This document shows, piece by piece, positions 35,690-45,091 of a stretch of 64,000 bases of DNA. A program made the position numbers and the translations under genes. Source of the stretch: Bacillota bacterium. GTDB taxonomy: Bacteria; Bacillota; SHA-98; UBA4971. The DNA lies in assembly GCA_024653485.1 (NCBI GenBank), contig JANLFY010000013.1, positions 1 to 64,000 of the forward strand, read 5' to 3'. Each line of letters starts with the position of its first letter. Position 1 is the stretch's first letter. Below the pieces are notes generated by a model. It made no database searches. It was not told the origin of the DNA and worked only from the letters and a program-made list of their open reading frames with translations.

Positions 35690-35725
35690 GATACCGGTTA
35701 CGTAACCGGTTACGTAACCGGTATC
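35690..35725. promoter_or_regulatory. 36-bp perfect palindrome, probable LacI-family tandem operator
   Basis: The 36 bp are perfectly self-complementary and consist of two overlapping copies of the 18-bp palindrome ACCGGTTACGTAACCGGT. The CG-centred AACCGGTT core is the form LacI-family proteins usually bind. It lies upstream of lacI, so it should mediate autoregulation and control of the operon. A single TTACGTAAC match also occurs at 36726-36734. Confidence 0.82.
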
Positions 35726-36100
35726 TTCTCCTTCGACACGTTTGGCAGATCTCCTTCACGCCAAAGATCTTTTTTCGAATGTCACACATCGCGGTGGGCA
35801 GTCGCGCAATGATAGGAAGCCGGCTAGCGGAAACACATACGGGAAGAGTCAAGACGGAGAAGAGGAACCGGGAGGCAGGATAGAGGGGCCGGAGCGGGAG
35901 GCAACGTGAAGACCCGCAGCTAAGATGCGGCGCGAGAAAACGAAGCGGCGCGAAACGGAGGCGAGGCGATGGAATGGGAAGCTAAAGCGGCGAGGCAAAG
36001 AGGTGAAGCGGATGGGTAAGTCGGAAAGCTGAGGCGACGAGAACGGGCGGTCACCACTTGAGCGGTCGCCACTTGGCCGGATCGTCACGACACCGACCCA
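35726..36100. other. Intergenic, no gene seen
   Basis: About 370 bp with purine-rich runs (GGGAGG, GAAGCGG) and no recognisable gene. The promoter read toward lacI should be here but no clear -35/-10 pair stands out. Confidence 0.35.
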
Positions 36101-36340
36101 TCACACGGTAGAGTTAGCGAGGGTTACAACCATCGCCACTTCCTTGCCATGGCCGCACGCCCGCTCGAACATTGACCGAAGGGCGTGCCAAACCTCGTCC
36201 TCGCTTCCAGATATCCTCGTGCTCAGCGGCCCTACGTCGTAGGATAGCCCTCCTGCTGCAAGGGCAGTCAGAGACGCGTTGATGATGTCATCGGATCGTG
36301 GAGTCTCCATGGGATATAGTGATACCTCGGCTGTGATCAT
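36101..36340 (-). CDS. YkoF/MTH1187-like thiamine-binding-type small protein
   Basis: A 79-residue protein from the ATG at 36340 with GGGAGGT upstream. The sequence MITAEVSLYPMET...AGGLSYDVGPLSTRISG followed by an amphipathic helix (EVWHALRSMFERACGHGKEVAMVVTL) matches the small ferredoxin-like fold of the YkoF/DUF77-like family. Members of that family bind hydroxymethylpyrimidine or thiamine. The open frame runs further upstream through GC repeats but those are not coding. No thiamine genes are nearby, so the role here is unclear. Confidence 0.75.
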   Translation of the reverse strand: MITAEVSLYPMETPRSDDIINASLTALAAGGLSYDVGPLSTRISGSEDEVWHALRSMFERACGHGKEVAMVVTLANSTV

Positions 36341-36360
36341 GTCGGTACCTCCCATCCGAG

Positions 36361-36680
36361 CTCTGCTGCTGCGAAGCGCTGCGGCAGCGGGTGCAACGCG
36401 CCGCGGCAGTGGCCCCAACGCGCCGCGGCAGTGGCCCCAAAGCGCCGCAGCGACGGCCGCAGAGTGCCGCCGTAGCGGCTGTAAAGCGCCGAAGCGGCGG
36501 CCGGCCGCACTGTGCAACTGCGAAAGCTTGAGGCGCCTGAAGCTGCTGTTCCGCAGCTTTGCCTCTGCGGGGCTTCGCTCCTCCGGAGGTTCGCTTCTCC
36601 CGAACTTCGCTTCTCCGGGGCTTCGCTGCTGCGGAGCTTCGCTGCTGTGGAGCTTCGTCGTTCAGGGCCTTCGTTCAGAG
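36361..36680. repeat. GC-rich imperfect tandem repeats (two blocks)
   Basis: The first block (about 36400-36500) repeats variants of GCGCCGCGGCAGTGGCCC, with two near-identical units side by side. The second block (about 36570-36665) repeats variants of CTTCGCTKCTSCGGAG with a period of about 16-18 bp. Both are upstream of the YkoF-like gene. They read open in several frames, but the composition is that of slippage repeats rather than protein. Confidence 0.7.
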
Positions 36681-37312
36681 TCTTGCCAGAGGCCCGCCAG
36701 AGTATTCGCCCGGACCGTTTCCCACTTACGTAACCCGCGTCCTTGCGCCTCATCCCGCCTCGTGCCCAGCCTCGTCAGCGCGCATGCGCCACGCACACGG
36801 AGCTCAACACGGAGCTCACATGAAGCTCGCCTGCAGACCGCCAACACGAGCCTCGACTCGGGCAGCAGGCGCGCACACGCGCGACGGACCAGGGCTGGGC
36901 GACAGCTACGCACAGGGCTGCGCGCATGGCTGCGCAGGGTTGCGGGCACGGCCACGCAGGATCGCGCGGACGGATGCACGCAGACTCACCTCGCTCACTG
37001 GCGCCCGCGCACGCTAGTGCCAGCTCACGCGAGCCCTCGCGCACGCAAGCACCGGGAAGCACCCGCTCACATGGATGTCCGCCCCGCGCACATGAGTGTC
37101 CGCGCAGTCCGACTCTCGTTGTGACGGGGACTTGACGAGACGACGAACTACAGACAACAAACAGAGGGTAGACAAAGAAGGAGAGCGGCGGCGCACGGTG
37201 AAGACCTGAAAGCGGCATCCACGGAATGATGACGGAATGATGAAATCGAGGGTCTGGAAGTCGACGCACCACGGGTGGACAGGCTGAAAAGACCGAAAGG
37301 AGAAGGCTGAAG
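36681..37312. other. Intergenic, low-complexity, no gene seen
   Basis: About 630 bp before the aldo/keto reductase. The stretch 36780-37090 alternates short GC-rich words (GCGCAC, GCTCAC, CTCGCGCACGC) and gives open frames on both strands without any family resemblance. Confidence 0.4.
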
Positions 37313-38545
37313 GTGCAGTACAGGAAGTTCGGACGTCACGGCTTCTCCGTTTCCGCACTGGGATTCGGGTGCATGAGGTTTCCCGTCGAGAGCGTCGAGA
37401 GCGTGGAGACGGCCTCGGACGGGTCGGAGACCGGCACCGCTCCTCGGATCAATGAGGATGAGGCCATCGCCATGCTCCGATACGCAATCAGCCAAGGCGT
37501 CAACTACATAGATACCGCCTACAGGTACCACGAGGGCCAGTCGGAAGTCCTCGTCGGCAAGGCGCTGTCCGGAGGGCTCCGAAAGACGGTGAGGCTCGCC
37601 ACCAAGTCCCCGGTTTGGCTGTGCAAGGACCATGGCGACTTCGACCGTTACCTCGATGAGCAGCTTGCCAAGCTGGACACGGACTACATCGATTTCTACT
37701 TGCTCCACTCCCTCTCCAAAGAGACGTGGTCAAAGGCGAAAGACTTGGGAGTCATGGCCTTCCTCGATCGCGCGCTCGCAGACGGACGCGTCAAGTACGC
37801 TGGCTTCTCCTTCCACGACAGTCTTGCGCTCTTCAAGGAGATCGTCGACTCCTACGACTGGAGCCTCGCGCAGATTCACTACAATTACGTAGACGACAAT
37901 TACCAGGCCGGGACAGAGGGCATGGAATACGCCGCGTCGAAAGGCCTCGCCGTCATCGTGATGGAGCCTCTTCGAGGCGGCAGGCTGACGAAGGTGGTCC
38001 CGGAGGACGTCAAAGCCGTGTGGGACGCGGCTCCTGTGAGGCGGACTCCAGCGGAGTGGGGGCTTCGGTGGGTCTGGAACCATCCCGAAGTGACTGTCAT
38101 CCTCAGCGGCATGAGCACCATGGATCAGGTCAGGGAGAACGTCCGCATCGCCGAGGATGCCTTCCCGAACTCGCTCACAGAGGCGGAGCTCGATCTCATC
38201 GCGAAGGTGCGGGCAATCTACAAGAAGAGAATCAGGGTCAGCTGCAGCGAGTGCCGCTACTGCATGCCATGCCCCAATAGCGTGCACATACCCGACATTC
38301 TCTCACTGTACAACGATGCGTTCATGTACGGCACCCTGAGCGACTCGCTGAGAATGTACGATACTCTGAAGAAGGCAGGATGCGACGCTTCAGCGTGCGT
38401 CGAGTGCGGGGCGTGCGAAGAGGTGTGCCCTCAACATCTCGGGATTCCGCAACATCTCAAGGAGATCCACCGGTTCTTCACAAGTGGAGGGGCAGGTCAA
38501 GACGCCGGAGGAAACGAGAGGTTGGGCACGTTGGGCACAAGGTAA
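37313..38545 (+). CDS. Aldo/keto reductase with C-terminal [4Fe-4S] domain
   Basis: A 410-residue protein. Residues 1-300 are the aldo/keto reductase barrel, with GFGCMRFPVE, YIDTAYRYHEGQSEVLVGKAL and DYIDFYLLHSL; catalytic Asp, Tyr, Lys and His positions appear kept. The C-terminal 100 residues carry two cysteine groups, CSECRYCMPC and CDASACVECGACEEVC, which bind iron-sulfur clusters and are typical of the anaerobe-specific YhdN/ferredoxin-fused reductases. Start is GTG 37313 after AAAGGAG. A single-gene unit on the plus strand; the substrate is unknown. Confidence 0.92.
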   Translation: MQYRKFGRHGFSVSALGFGCMRFPVESVESVETASDGSETGTAPRINEDEAIAMLRYAISQGVNYIDTAYRYHEGQSEVLVGKALSGGLRKTVRLATKSPVWLCKDHGDFDRYLDEQLAKLDTDYIDFYLLHSLSKETWSKAKDLGVMAFLDRALADGRVKYAGFSFHDSLALFKEIVDSYDWSLAQIHYNYVDDNYQAGTEGMEYAASKGLAVIVMEPLRGGRLTKVVPEDVKAVWDAAPVRRTPAEWGLRWVWNHPEVTVILSGMSTMDQVRENVRIAEDAFPNSLTEAELDLIAKVRAIYKKRIRVSCSECRYCMPCPNSVHIPDILSLYNDAFMYGTLSDSLRMYDTLKKAGCDASACVECGACEEVCPQHLGIPQHLKEIHRFFTSGGAGQDAGGNERLGTLGTR

Positions 38546-38822
38546 GGCACAGGCCGGAGCGGAGCACGGGCCGGGACGCAAGCGAAGGTTCGCACAGAGG
38601 CTCGGGTCGAAGTTTAGGGGCCGAGGCCAGAGAAGGGCGAGCGGAGACAGTGACGGGGTCGTTCTCGGGACAATCGAGGACGAAGCCGGAATAGGAACGG
38701 TCCGGAGACGCCGGGGCAAGGGCCATGTGCACAGGCCCACGCTCTTGCCCCTTTCCTTCAAATCATGCCAGGGCACGCGGGTCGGAGCCTCCAAGCGACC
38801 GGCACGCCGCCGCGTCGTCCGC

Positions 38823-40442
38823 TCACGACCGACGGCGTGCCCGCGACCGCACGTGTTCAGTATTCCAGTGCGGCACGTTGTTCAGCTCGGCGGATACGGA
38901 TGAGCCCGTTAATGCGGCCGGCCAGATCCGCCGCGGACGGGGCCAAACCCGCAACCCCGTCCTACGAGAGACTTCCCTCCACATCCAGGAACAGGTCCGC
39001 GAGGCCCTGGGTGATCGGGCACCCCCTTTCCGGGCGATGACGTTGCAGCCTCGAGAAGGAACGCGTCTGGACTCGAACCTCAACAGAACGTCCTCTCCGA
39101 CGTGCATAGCGAGCTCGTTCCCCTCTTCCTCGGTCAGGTACACCGATGGGATGTCGAAATCGCCGTCCTCGAAGATGGGGAACGGATAAAGACCGCCCGC
39201 CAGCGCGGGATTCCTTGACGTCGCAGAGATGATTGCGGCGGGGCGTCCCTGCTCGAGGAGACGAATGATCCTTTGGTGGTCATCCGGGTTATAGAAGGGA
39301 AAGTTCTTGGGCATCAGTGGCTCCTTGGCAAGTTCGGAACGAAGGAGGACTATGTTGCCGGTGATGTGCGCGTCCTCCAGTTCGTCCATGGTGGTCGCGC
39401 AAACCAGCGGCGCGGTCACGTCACACGGGAGCGAGTAGGGGCTGACGAACGCCCGGAACGCGCGCTCCCGTGACGCCGCGCCTGCCGCGCCTGCCCCGCC
39501 CGCAGTTCCTGCAGCTCCTGCCCCGCCGGCCCCATCTGCCCCGCCTGTCCCACCTGCCCCGCCTGTCCCGCCTGCCGCTCCTGCCGTGCCTCCCATCTGC
39601 AACGTTACGTCTCCGTGTTCCCAATCGATGCAGTTGAATTCGGGAGTCTCGGTCTCGAAGCCAAGAGAAGCCAACTCGTCCCCGGTGTCGCAAGACGTGC
39701 CCTCCAACCTCTCGAGCCTGGCGATCATCTCCTTCGCACACTCCTCGATCTCCCGGGTCTTTGAGAGCCAGCGGTCTGTCGAATGGAAGACGTCCTCTTC
39801 ATCCGGAGGGACACTGTCCAGAACCTCAACGAGCCGCTCTCGCTGTCCCGTGTCCAACCGTCGCAGCATGCGAAGGATGGACATCATGCTGTATCTGGCG
39901 CGACGCAGCGCCCGGATGACCAGCAGACGGTCCGACTCCATCCTGCCGTAGAGTCGGTACCCGCTCGTGGCATCGCGCGGGATCCGGATGAGGCCGTTTC
40001 GCTCCCAGTTTCTGAGCTCATCAGCGGTCACACCCAGCAGCCGAGCCGCCTGCGCGATGCGCAGTGGACGCGGCAGGGTCTCCGCAGGGAGAGCCCCTCG
40101 TGCCCACCGCTGGAGGTATTGAGCTGCCGCTTCAGCCCGGCTCCGTTCGGCTCTCACCAATTCCAGATGAATCCGAGCTTGTTCCACTGCCTTCCGTCCG
40201 TCCCCGGCTGCCGCAAACCTGATCGCAGCCAGGGCGCGCCTGCGGATCTCTCCGCCAAGCCAGGTGCTCCGTAAGGCGGTCCGGACCAAGAGCACCTGTG
40301 CCAAATGGTCCGGGGAGTACATGCGATAACCGTTAGCGCTTCTCGGCACCGGCGGAAGGAAGCCGAGCTCTTCGTACAACCGAACCGTGTTGACGTGAAT
40401 CCCCGCAGCTTTGGCGATGTCAGATGTCCTTAGGGGTCTCAT
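38823..40442 (-). CDS. Double MerR regulator fused to a truncated M28-peptidase-like domain
   Basis: A 539-residue open frame. Residues 1-70 are one MerR helix-turn-helix (TSDIAKAAGIHVNTVRLYEELGF) and residues about 125-195 a second (IAQAARLLGVTADELRNWERNGL), each followed by helices; such tandem-MerR regulators are known. From about residue 250 the sequence becomes like M28 aminopeptidases (ETPEFNCIDWEHGDVTLQ, then SLPCDVTAPLVCATTMDELEDA, KNFPFYNPDDHQRII and GCNVIARKGG), interrupted by a 40-residue Gly/Ala run. This is the region that precedes and contains the PA-type insert. The zinc-ligand catalytic half that should follow GCNVIARKGG is missing, and the last 65 residues are out-of-frame-looking Arg/Ser/Trp-rich sequence. 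It may be a decayed fusion or a regulator that recruited a sensor domain. Confidence 0.75.
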   Translation of the reverse strand: MRPLRTSDIAKAAGIHVNTVRLYEELGFLPPVPRSANGYRMYSPDHLAQVLLVRTALRSTWLGGEIRRRALAAIRFAAAGDGRKAVEQARIHLELVRAERSRAEAAAQYLQRWARGALPAETLPRPLRIAQAARLLGVTADELRNWERNGLIRIPRDATSGYRLYGRMESDRLLVIRALRRARYSMMSILRMLRRLDTGQRERLVEVLDSVPPDEEDVFHSTDRWLSKTREIEECAKEMIARLERLEGTSCDTGDELASLGFETETPEFNCIDWEHGDVTLQMGGTAGAAGGTGGAGGTGGADGAGGAGAAGTAGGAGAAGAASRERAFRAFVSPYSLPCDVTAPLVCATTMDELEDAHITGNIVLLRSELAKEPLMPKNFPFYNPDDHQRIIRLLEQGRPAAIISATSRNPALAGGLYPFPIFEDGDFDIPSVYLTEEEGNELAMHVGEDVLLRFESRRVPSRGCNVIARKGGARSPRASRTCSWMWREVSRRTGLRVWPRPRRIWPAALTGSSVSAELNNVPHWNTEHVRSRARRRS

Positions 40443-40573
40443 CGATCTGAACCTAACACCAATCGTCTACGCGGTGTCTCGTGTGCCCTGCAAGGCTTGA
40501 GCGCATGTCCGGTGTCGCGCGAACGCTGAGCGATGTCCGGTCTTGCGCTGACGCTAGGCTGGGGAGGGCAGCA

Positions 40574-40756
40574 GGGGACCGGGTGTGGTATCCCCTCGTC
40601 CACTCCTCGTAATACCCCTCGATACTCCTAATGTCCAGCTCATCTGCGATGTCGTTTATGAGGAGCGCCGTGTGCCCCCCCGGTAAGCCAATCGCGCAAA
40701 CGAGGAGGTAACAGCAGCACCTGATCCTGGTCGTGACGCCGACATATCTTGATCAT
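40574..40756 (-). pseudogene. Frameshifted N-terminal remnant of an IS1182-like transposase
   Basis: Read leftward from the ATG at 40756, the sequence gives RRHDQDQVLLLPPRLRDWL. After a run of seven G it shifts frame to HTALLINDIADELDIRSIEG, then YYEEWTRGY. Together this is the conserved N-terminus of IS1182/IS4-type transposases (DQDQ..LLPP.L.DWLP..H....I.D.V.ELDL). One G too many in the G7 run breaks the frame. Similarity stops near 40574, so only about 60 residues remain. It sits just outside the leader-distal end of the CRISPR array. Confidence 0.75.
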
Positions 40757-40869
40757 GCGAGGACTACTCGACCCCGACGCTCAACCTCCTGTACCCTCCC
40801 CACCTTCCCCGCCAATACTCGCACAGGCTCCTCGAGGACCTCGCAAGGGTTGTCGAGCGAGGCATCCAC

Positions 40870-43800
40870 CTCTGAGTTCTCTCGTCATCGAGTCAAGCGG
40901 TGCAACGCCACTACCAAATGGCGCATTAAGCCAACGGACGCGATGCTTTCAGTCCTCTCGTCATCGAGTCAAGCGGTGCAACATAGCGTGTCGAGTGCGG
41001 CTCTCGGGCGAGGTATTGGAGCTTTCAGTCCTCTCGTCATCGAGTCAAGCGGTGCAACTTTAAGGCGCCACATGCGACATTGGAACGTCTACGCTTTCAG
41101 TCCTCTCGTCATCGAGTCAAGCGGTGCAACCAGAGCAAATCGCAGATAACCAGACAGAGTTTGAGCTGCTTTCAGTCCTCTCGTCATCGAGTCAAGCGGT
41201 GCAACGCCGTCTCGTCGGACGCCTTCACTGGACCGGCCCCGACTTTCAGTCCTCTCGTCATCGAGTCAAGCGGTGCAACGATGGGGGTTTTGTACCTGCC
41301 GATCCTGCACTGTTCACTTTCAGTCCTCTCGTCATCGAGTCAAGCGGTGCAACGACGTGGGGCGGCAAGCGGTCTATCAAACGATCCGCGACTTTCAGTC
41401 CTCTCGTCATCGAGTCAAGCGGTGCAACTGACGGGAGGCAAACTCTAACACCAGGGAGGGTAAATCTTTCAGTCCTCTCGTCATCGAGTCAAGCGGTGCA
41501 ACCGGGCGCGGCAGAGTTTTGCAAGAAGGCCCGCGAAAACTTTCAGTCCTCTCGTCATCGAGTCAAGCGGTGCAACGGGCGCGGCGACGCGGCGGGCGAG
41601 GACAAGCCTTGGCCTTTCAGTCCTCTCGTCATCGAGTCAAGCGGTGCAACCACACATGGAACCGCACATCCGGGAGCGTTGGTGCAAGCTTTCAGTCCTC
41701 TCGTCATCGAGTCAAGCGGTGCAACACAAGAGAATTCCGGTTCTGCTCCAAACCCCGGCGGCTTTCAGTCCTCTCGTCATCGAGTCAAGCGGTGCAACTG
41801 GGAGCGGCGCCTGAGGAAGCGGGGTGTCGCGTGACTTTCAGTCCTCTCGTCATCGAGTCAAGCGGTGCAACCAGGCAGTCATACGACAAAGTCTGGCCGA
41901 CTACTCAATCTTTCAGTCCTCTCGTCATCGAGTCAAGCGGTGCAACCGCCCTGCTTAGGGACCTGGTGTTGCTGAACGAAGACCTTTCAGTCCTCTCGTC
42001 ATCGAGTCAAGCGGTGCAACCCCTTTGAAGAGTTCGTCGATGTTAAGGAGAGCCAGCCAGCTTTCAGTCCTCTCGTCATCGAGTCAAGCGGTGGAACGTC
42101 CGGTGAATCACGTACCGGGCATCCACAAGGTCGGCTTTCAGTCCTCTCGTCATCGAGTCAAGCGGTGCAACCTCATGGATGAGATCAGAACCAGGGTGCC
42201 GGGTGTTGCTTTCAGTCCTCTCGTCATCGAGTCAAGCGGTGCAACCACCTGGGCTTCCAGCGTCTTGAGATCACAGTTGGACTTTCAGTCCTCTCGTCAT
42301 CGAGTCAAGCGGTGCAACGAACTACTGAGGCGGTGAGCCGATGACCAACCAAGAGACTTTCAGTCCTCTCGTCATCGAGTCAAGCGGTGCAACTGGCCGA
42401 AAGCAGGGTGACGAGATGGCGCGCTACACAACTTTCAGTCCTCTCGTCATCGAGTCAAGCGGTGCAACGGCGACGTGTCAGTATCATCACACCAGATCCC
42501 GGCGCTCTTTCAGTCCTCTCGTCATCGAGTCAAGCGGTGCAACAGGACCGCGAAAGACGTGTTCCCGGTCCAGAAGAGCCGCTTTCAGTCCTCTCGTCAT
42601 CGAGTCAAGCGGTGCAACCATAAGCGGCCCGTATACGCAGGGTCAACTCCTCCCTTTCAGTCCTCTCGTCATCGAGTCAAGCGGTGCAACCAGACCGGGG
42701 AGAGGGTGCTTTCGAGGCGGCAGAATACTTTCAGTCCTCTCGTCATCGAGTCAAGCGGTGCAACCGCGGCTCTCGACACGAGCGTCGAGGCCAACCGCGC
42801 TTTCAGTCCTCTCGTCATCGAGTCAAGCGGTGCAACCGTAGGCGAACTTCGCGAAAAGGGAATTCGCCTGCGCCTTTCAGTCCTCTCGTCATCGAGTCAA
42901 GCGGTGCAACCGAGATTGGTTGCCATATTCCGGTCGCCCTCCTTCCAGCTTTCAGTCCTCTCGTCATCGAGTCAAGCGGTGCAACTAGCGGCACCGGCCT
43001 CCTACCGGCACTATCCCACACGCTTTCAGTCCTCTCGTCATCGAGTCAAGCGGTGCAACCCGTTGGAACCGCCAAGACCGAGCCAGGGGTCGGATACTCT
43101 TTCAGTCCTCTCGTCATCGAGTCAAGCGGTGCAACGAGTGTCTTGATGACCCGCGCGATTGGGACAACCTCCTTTCAGTCCTCTCGTCATCGAGTCAAGC
43201 GGTGCAACATGGCCCAATCACGATTTGCCTGGGCTTTGTCTTTGACTTTCAGTCCTCTCGTCATCGAGTCAAGCGGTGCAACCGCGAGGGTCAGCGGCAA
43301 GGCCTCCAGCTCGTTGTCCTTTCAGTCCTCTCGTCATCGAGTCAAGCGGTGCAACGTCACATCGCCGCCGTATTGGGGACTCAGGGTGTATGGCTTTCAG
43401 TCCTCTCGTCATCGAGTCAAGCGGTGCAACCTCGCCCGGCTAGGACAAGATATACCAGACGAAATCGTCTTTCAGTCCTCTCGTCATCGAGTCAAGCGGT
43501 GCAACCTGAGAATGGGGCCGCGAAGCGCGAGTTTCTTTGCTTTCAGTCCTCTCGTCATCGAGTCAAGCGGTGCAACCACGATTCGCTCGTCCGAGTAGAG
43601 ATCCCGCTTGCCGCTTTCAGTCCTCTCGTCATCGAGTCAAGCGGTGCAACGGCAGGCAGCTCTGTTCTGGATGTAGGGGCCGGGCTGACTTTCAGTCCTC
43701 TCGTCATCGAGTCAAGTGGTGCAACTCCTGCGCGATGAGGAGATGGACGCAGCCGCGAAGGCTTTCAGTCCTCTCGTCATCGAGTCAAGTGGTGCAACCT

Positions 43801-44247
43801 GGTGCGCATTGAGAGTTTGTACGCCTTTGTTGCGCCTTTCAGTCCTCTCGTCATCGAGTCAAGTGGTGCAACTCCCGAGACTTCAAGCGCGACGTGAAGG
43901 CCGTAGCGCCTTTCAGTCCTCTCGTCATCGAGTCAAGTGGTGCAACTGGATGAGGCGGGCTCGGTGATGGCGACGGAGATCTTGCTTTCAGTCCTCTCGT
44001 CATCGAGTCAAGTGGTGCAACTGTGTCCACTCCTTGTCCGATGGCTTTGCGGCTTGACACTTTCAGTCCTCTCGTCATCGAGTCAAGTGGTGCAACGCTT
44101 TGGCTCGCCCTTGGAAACGTATCTGCGAATTTACCCTTTCAGTCCTCTCGTCATCGAGTCAAGTGGTGCAACGGCTTGGAGCGTTGCCGCATCCTCGAGC
44201 TGCCTCTTTGCTTTCAGTCCTCTCGTCATCGAGTCAAGTGGTGCAAC
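40870..44247 (-). CRISPR. CRISPR array, 46 repeats of 37 bp and 45 spacers
   Basis: A 37-bp direct repeat, in the crRNA sense beginning GTTGCACCGCTTGAC and ending GGACTGAAAG, recurs 46 times; spacers are 34-40 bp and all different. The 3' end ACTGAAAG resembles the ATTGAAAC handle of Cas6-processed type I/III repeats, so transcription should run right to left. This is supported by the last repeat on the left (40870-40906), which is degenerate at its 3' end as expected for the leader-distal repeat. Repeats 39-46 (43689 to 44247), nearest the presumed leader, all carry one base change. Repeat 17 (42061) has a different single change (GGTGGAAC). Only cas6 lies nearby. Confidence 0.98.
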
Positions 44248-44600
44248 GACCCCAGCGCGTTGCTGTACCCCGCGTCGTTACTGAGTTTTGCGTCCATCGA
44301 TACACTGGCGATCACCTCGTCCATGTTAAAATCGGTTCTCTGTATGAAAACCCCGGGGATTTTAACATTACGGTTCAGGGGCGCCTTTCGTTGTCCCGCA
44401 AGGGTTCAGGGCTGTTGTTCCATGCATTACCAGGAACATTCAGATGAACATTTCACGCAAGAACCCGGGGATTTGAGAGACAAGTTTTGGCATCCGCCTG
44501 GCTTGCTCGGTTTGTTGCTGATATTCTTTCTTGCACAGAGTTTTTCCTGCAAAGCCGGTGCCTCACAGGAACGCACCCCGAAACTCGGGCTGCTCTCCCG
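44248..44600 (-). promoter_or_regulatory. Presumed CRISPR leader with inverted repeat
   Basis: This flank adjoins the eight variant repeats and is locally AT-richer than the rest of the window, as expected for a leader. It contains a perfect 11-bp inverted repeat, ATGTTAAAATC (44323-44333) and GATTTTAACAT (44358-44368), around a GC-palindrome CCCCGGGG. A near copy of the latter (CCCGGGGATTT) recurs at about 44465. I cannot point to the promoter itself. Confidence 0.55.
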
Positions 44601-45091
44601 ATTGCGGGCCAGATGCTATAATCCTTCGGCTGCGTGCCGTACTGGTCGGCCGATGGGCGCGGCACGGGCAGCCTCTAAGCCGAGGGGTCAGGCGCCTCGT
44701 ACGCACCTGCCCTCGCATGGCCGACATATGGGTTAGCGCCGGCAGCTTCTGGAACGGAGTTCCGACGCCGTCGCATTAGAACGCGTGAAGGCCAGTAGGT
44801 GGCTGTCCGTTGTCTGGCCACGTCGCTACATCGCCCGCGAAAGGGAGCTGACGGCTGCCGTCACGGTCTTCTTCACTGAATAGGCCTGCGGTCACCTCAC
44901 GACACCCCGCGCAACCGATTGGACTACAAATGCCGATGCGGCAGCGCAGCAGGATGCCGAGGTCGGATCATCAGAGGTCGGCCCGCAGAAGGGATGTGGC
45001 CGCATGGACGGAATGCTCTGCAACACCGGAGTGCGCCCACTAGGGGGCCCCAGATACTGATCAACGGACCGATGCCCCTGAAGGTCCGTCG
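44601..45091. other. Intergenic between leader and cas6, no gene seen
   Basis: About 490 bp. No other cas gene, RNA or mobile-element fragment is recognisable in any frame. Confidence 0.4.

Noticed and set aside
40733-44284. Many plus-strand open frames of repeated FQSSRHRVKRCN / SVLSSSSQAVQ / FSPLVIESSGAT peptides
   Set aside because: They are translations of the 37-bp CRISPR repeat in three frames, not proteins.
44601-45091. Possible remnants of cas1, cas2 or effector genes near the array
   Set aside because: No frame on either strand shows their motifs.
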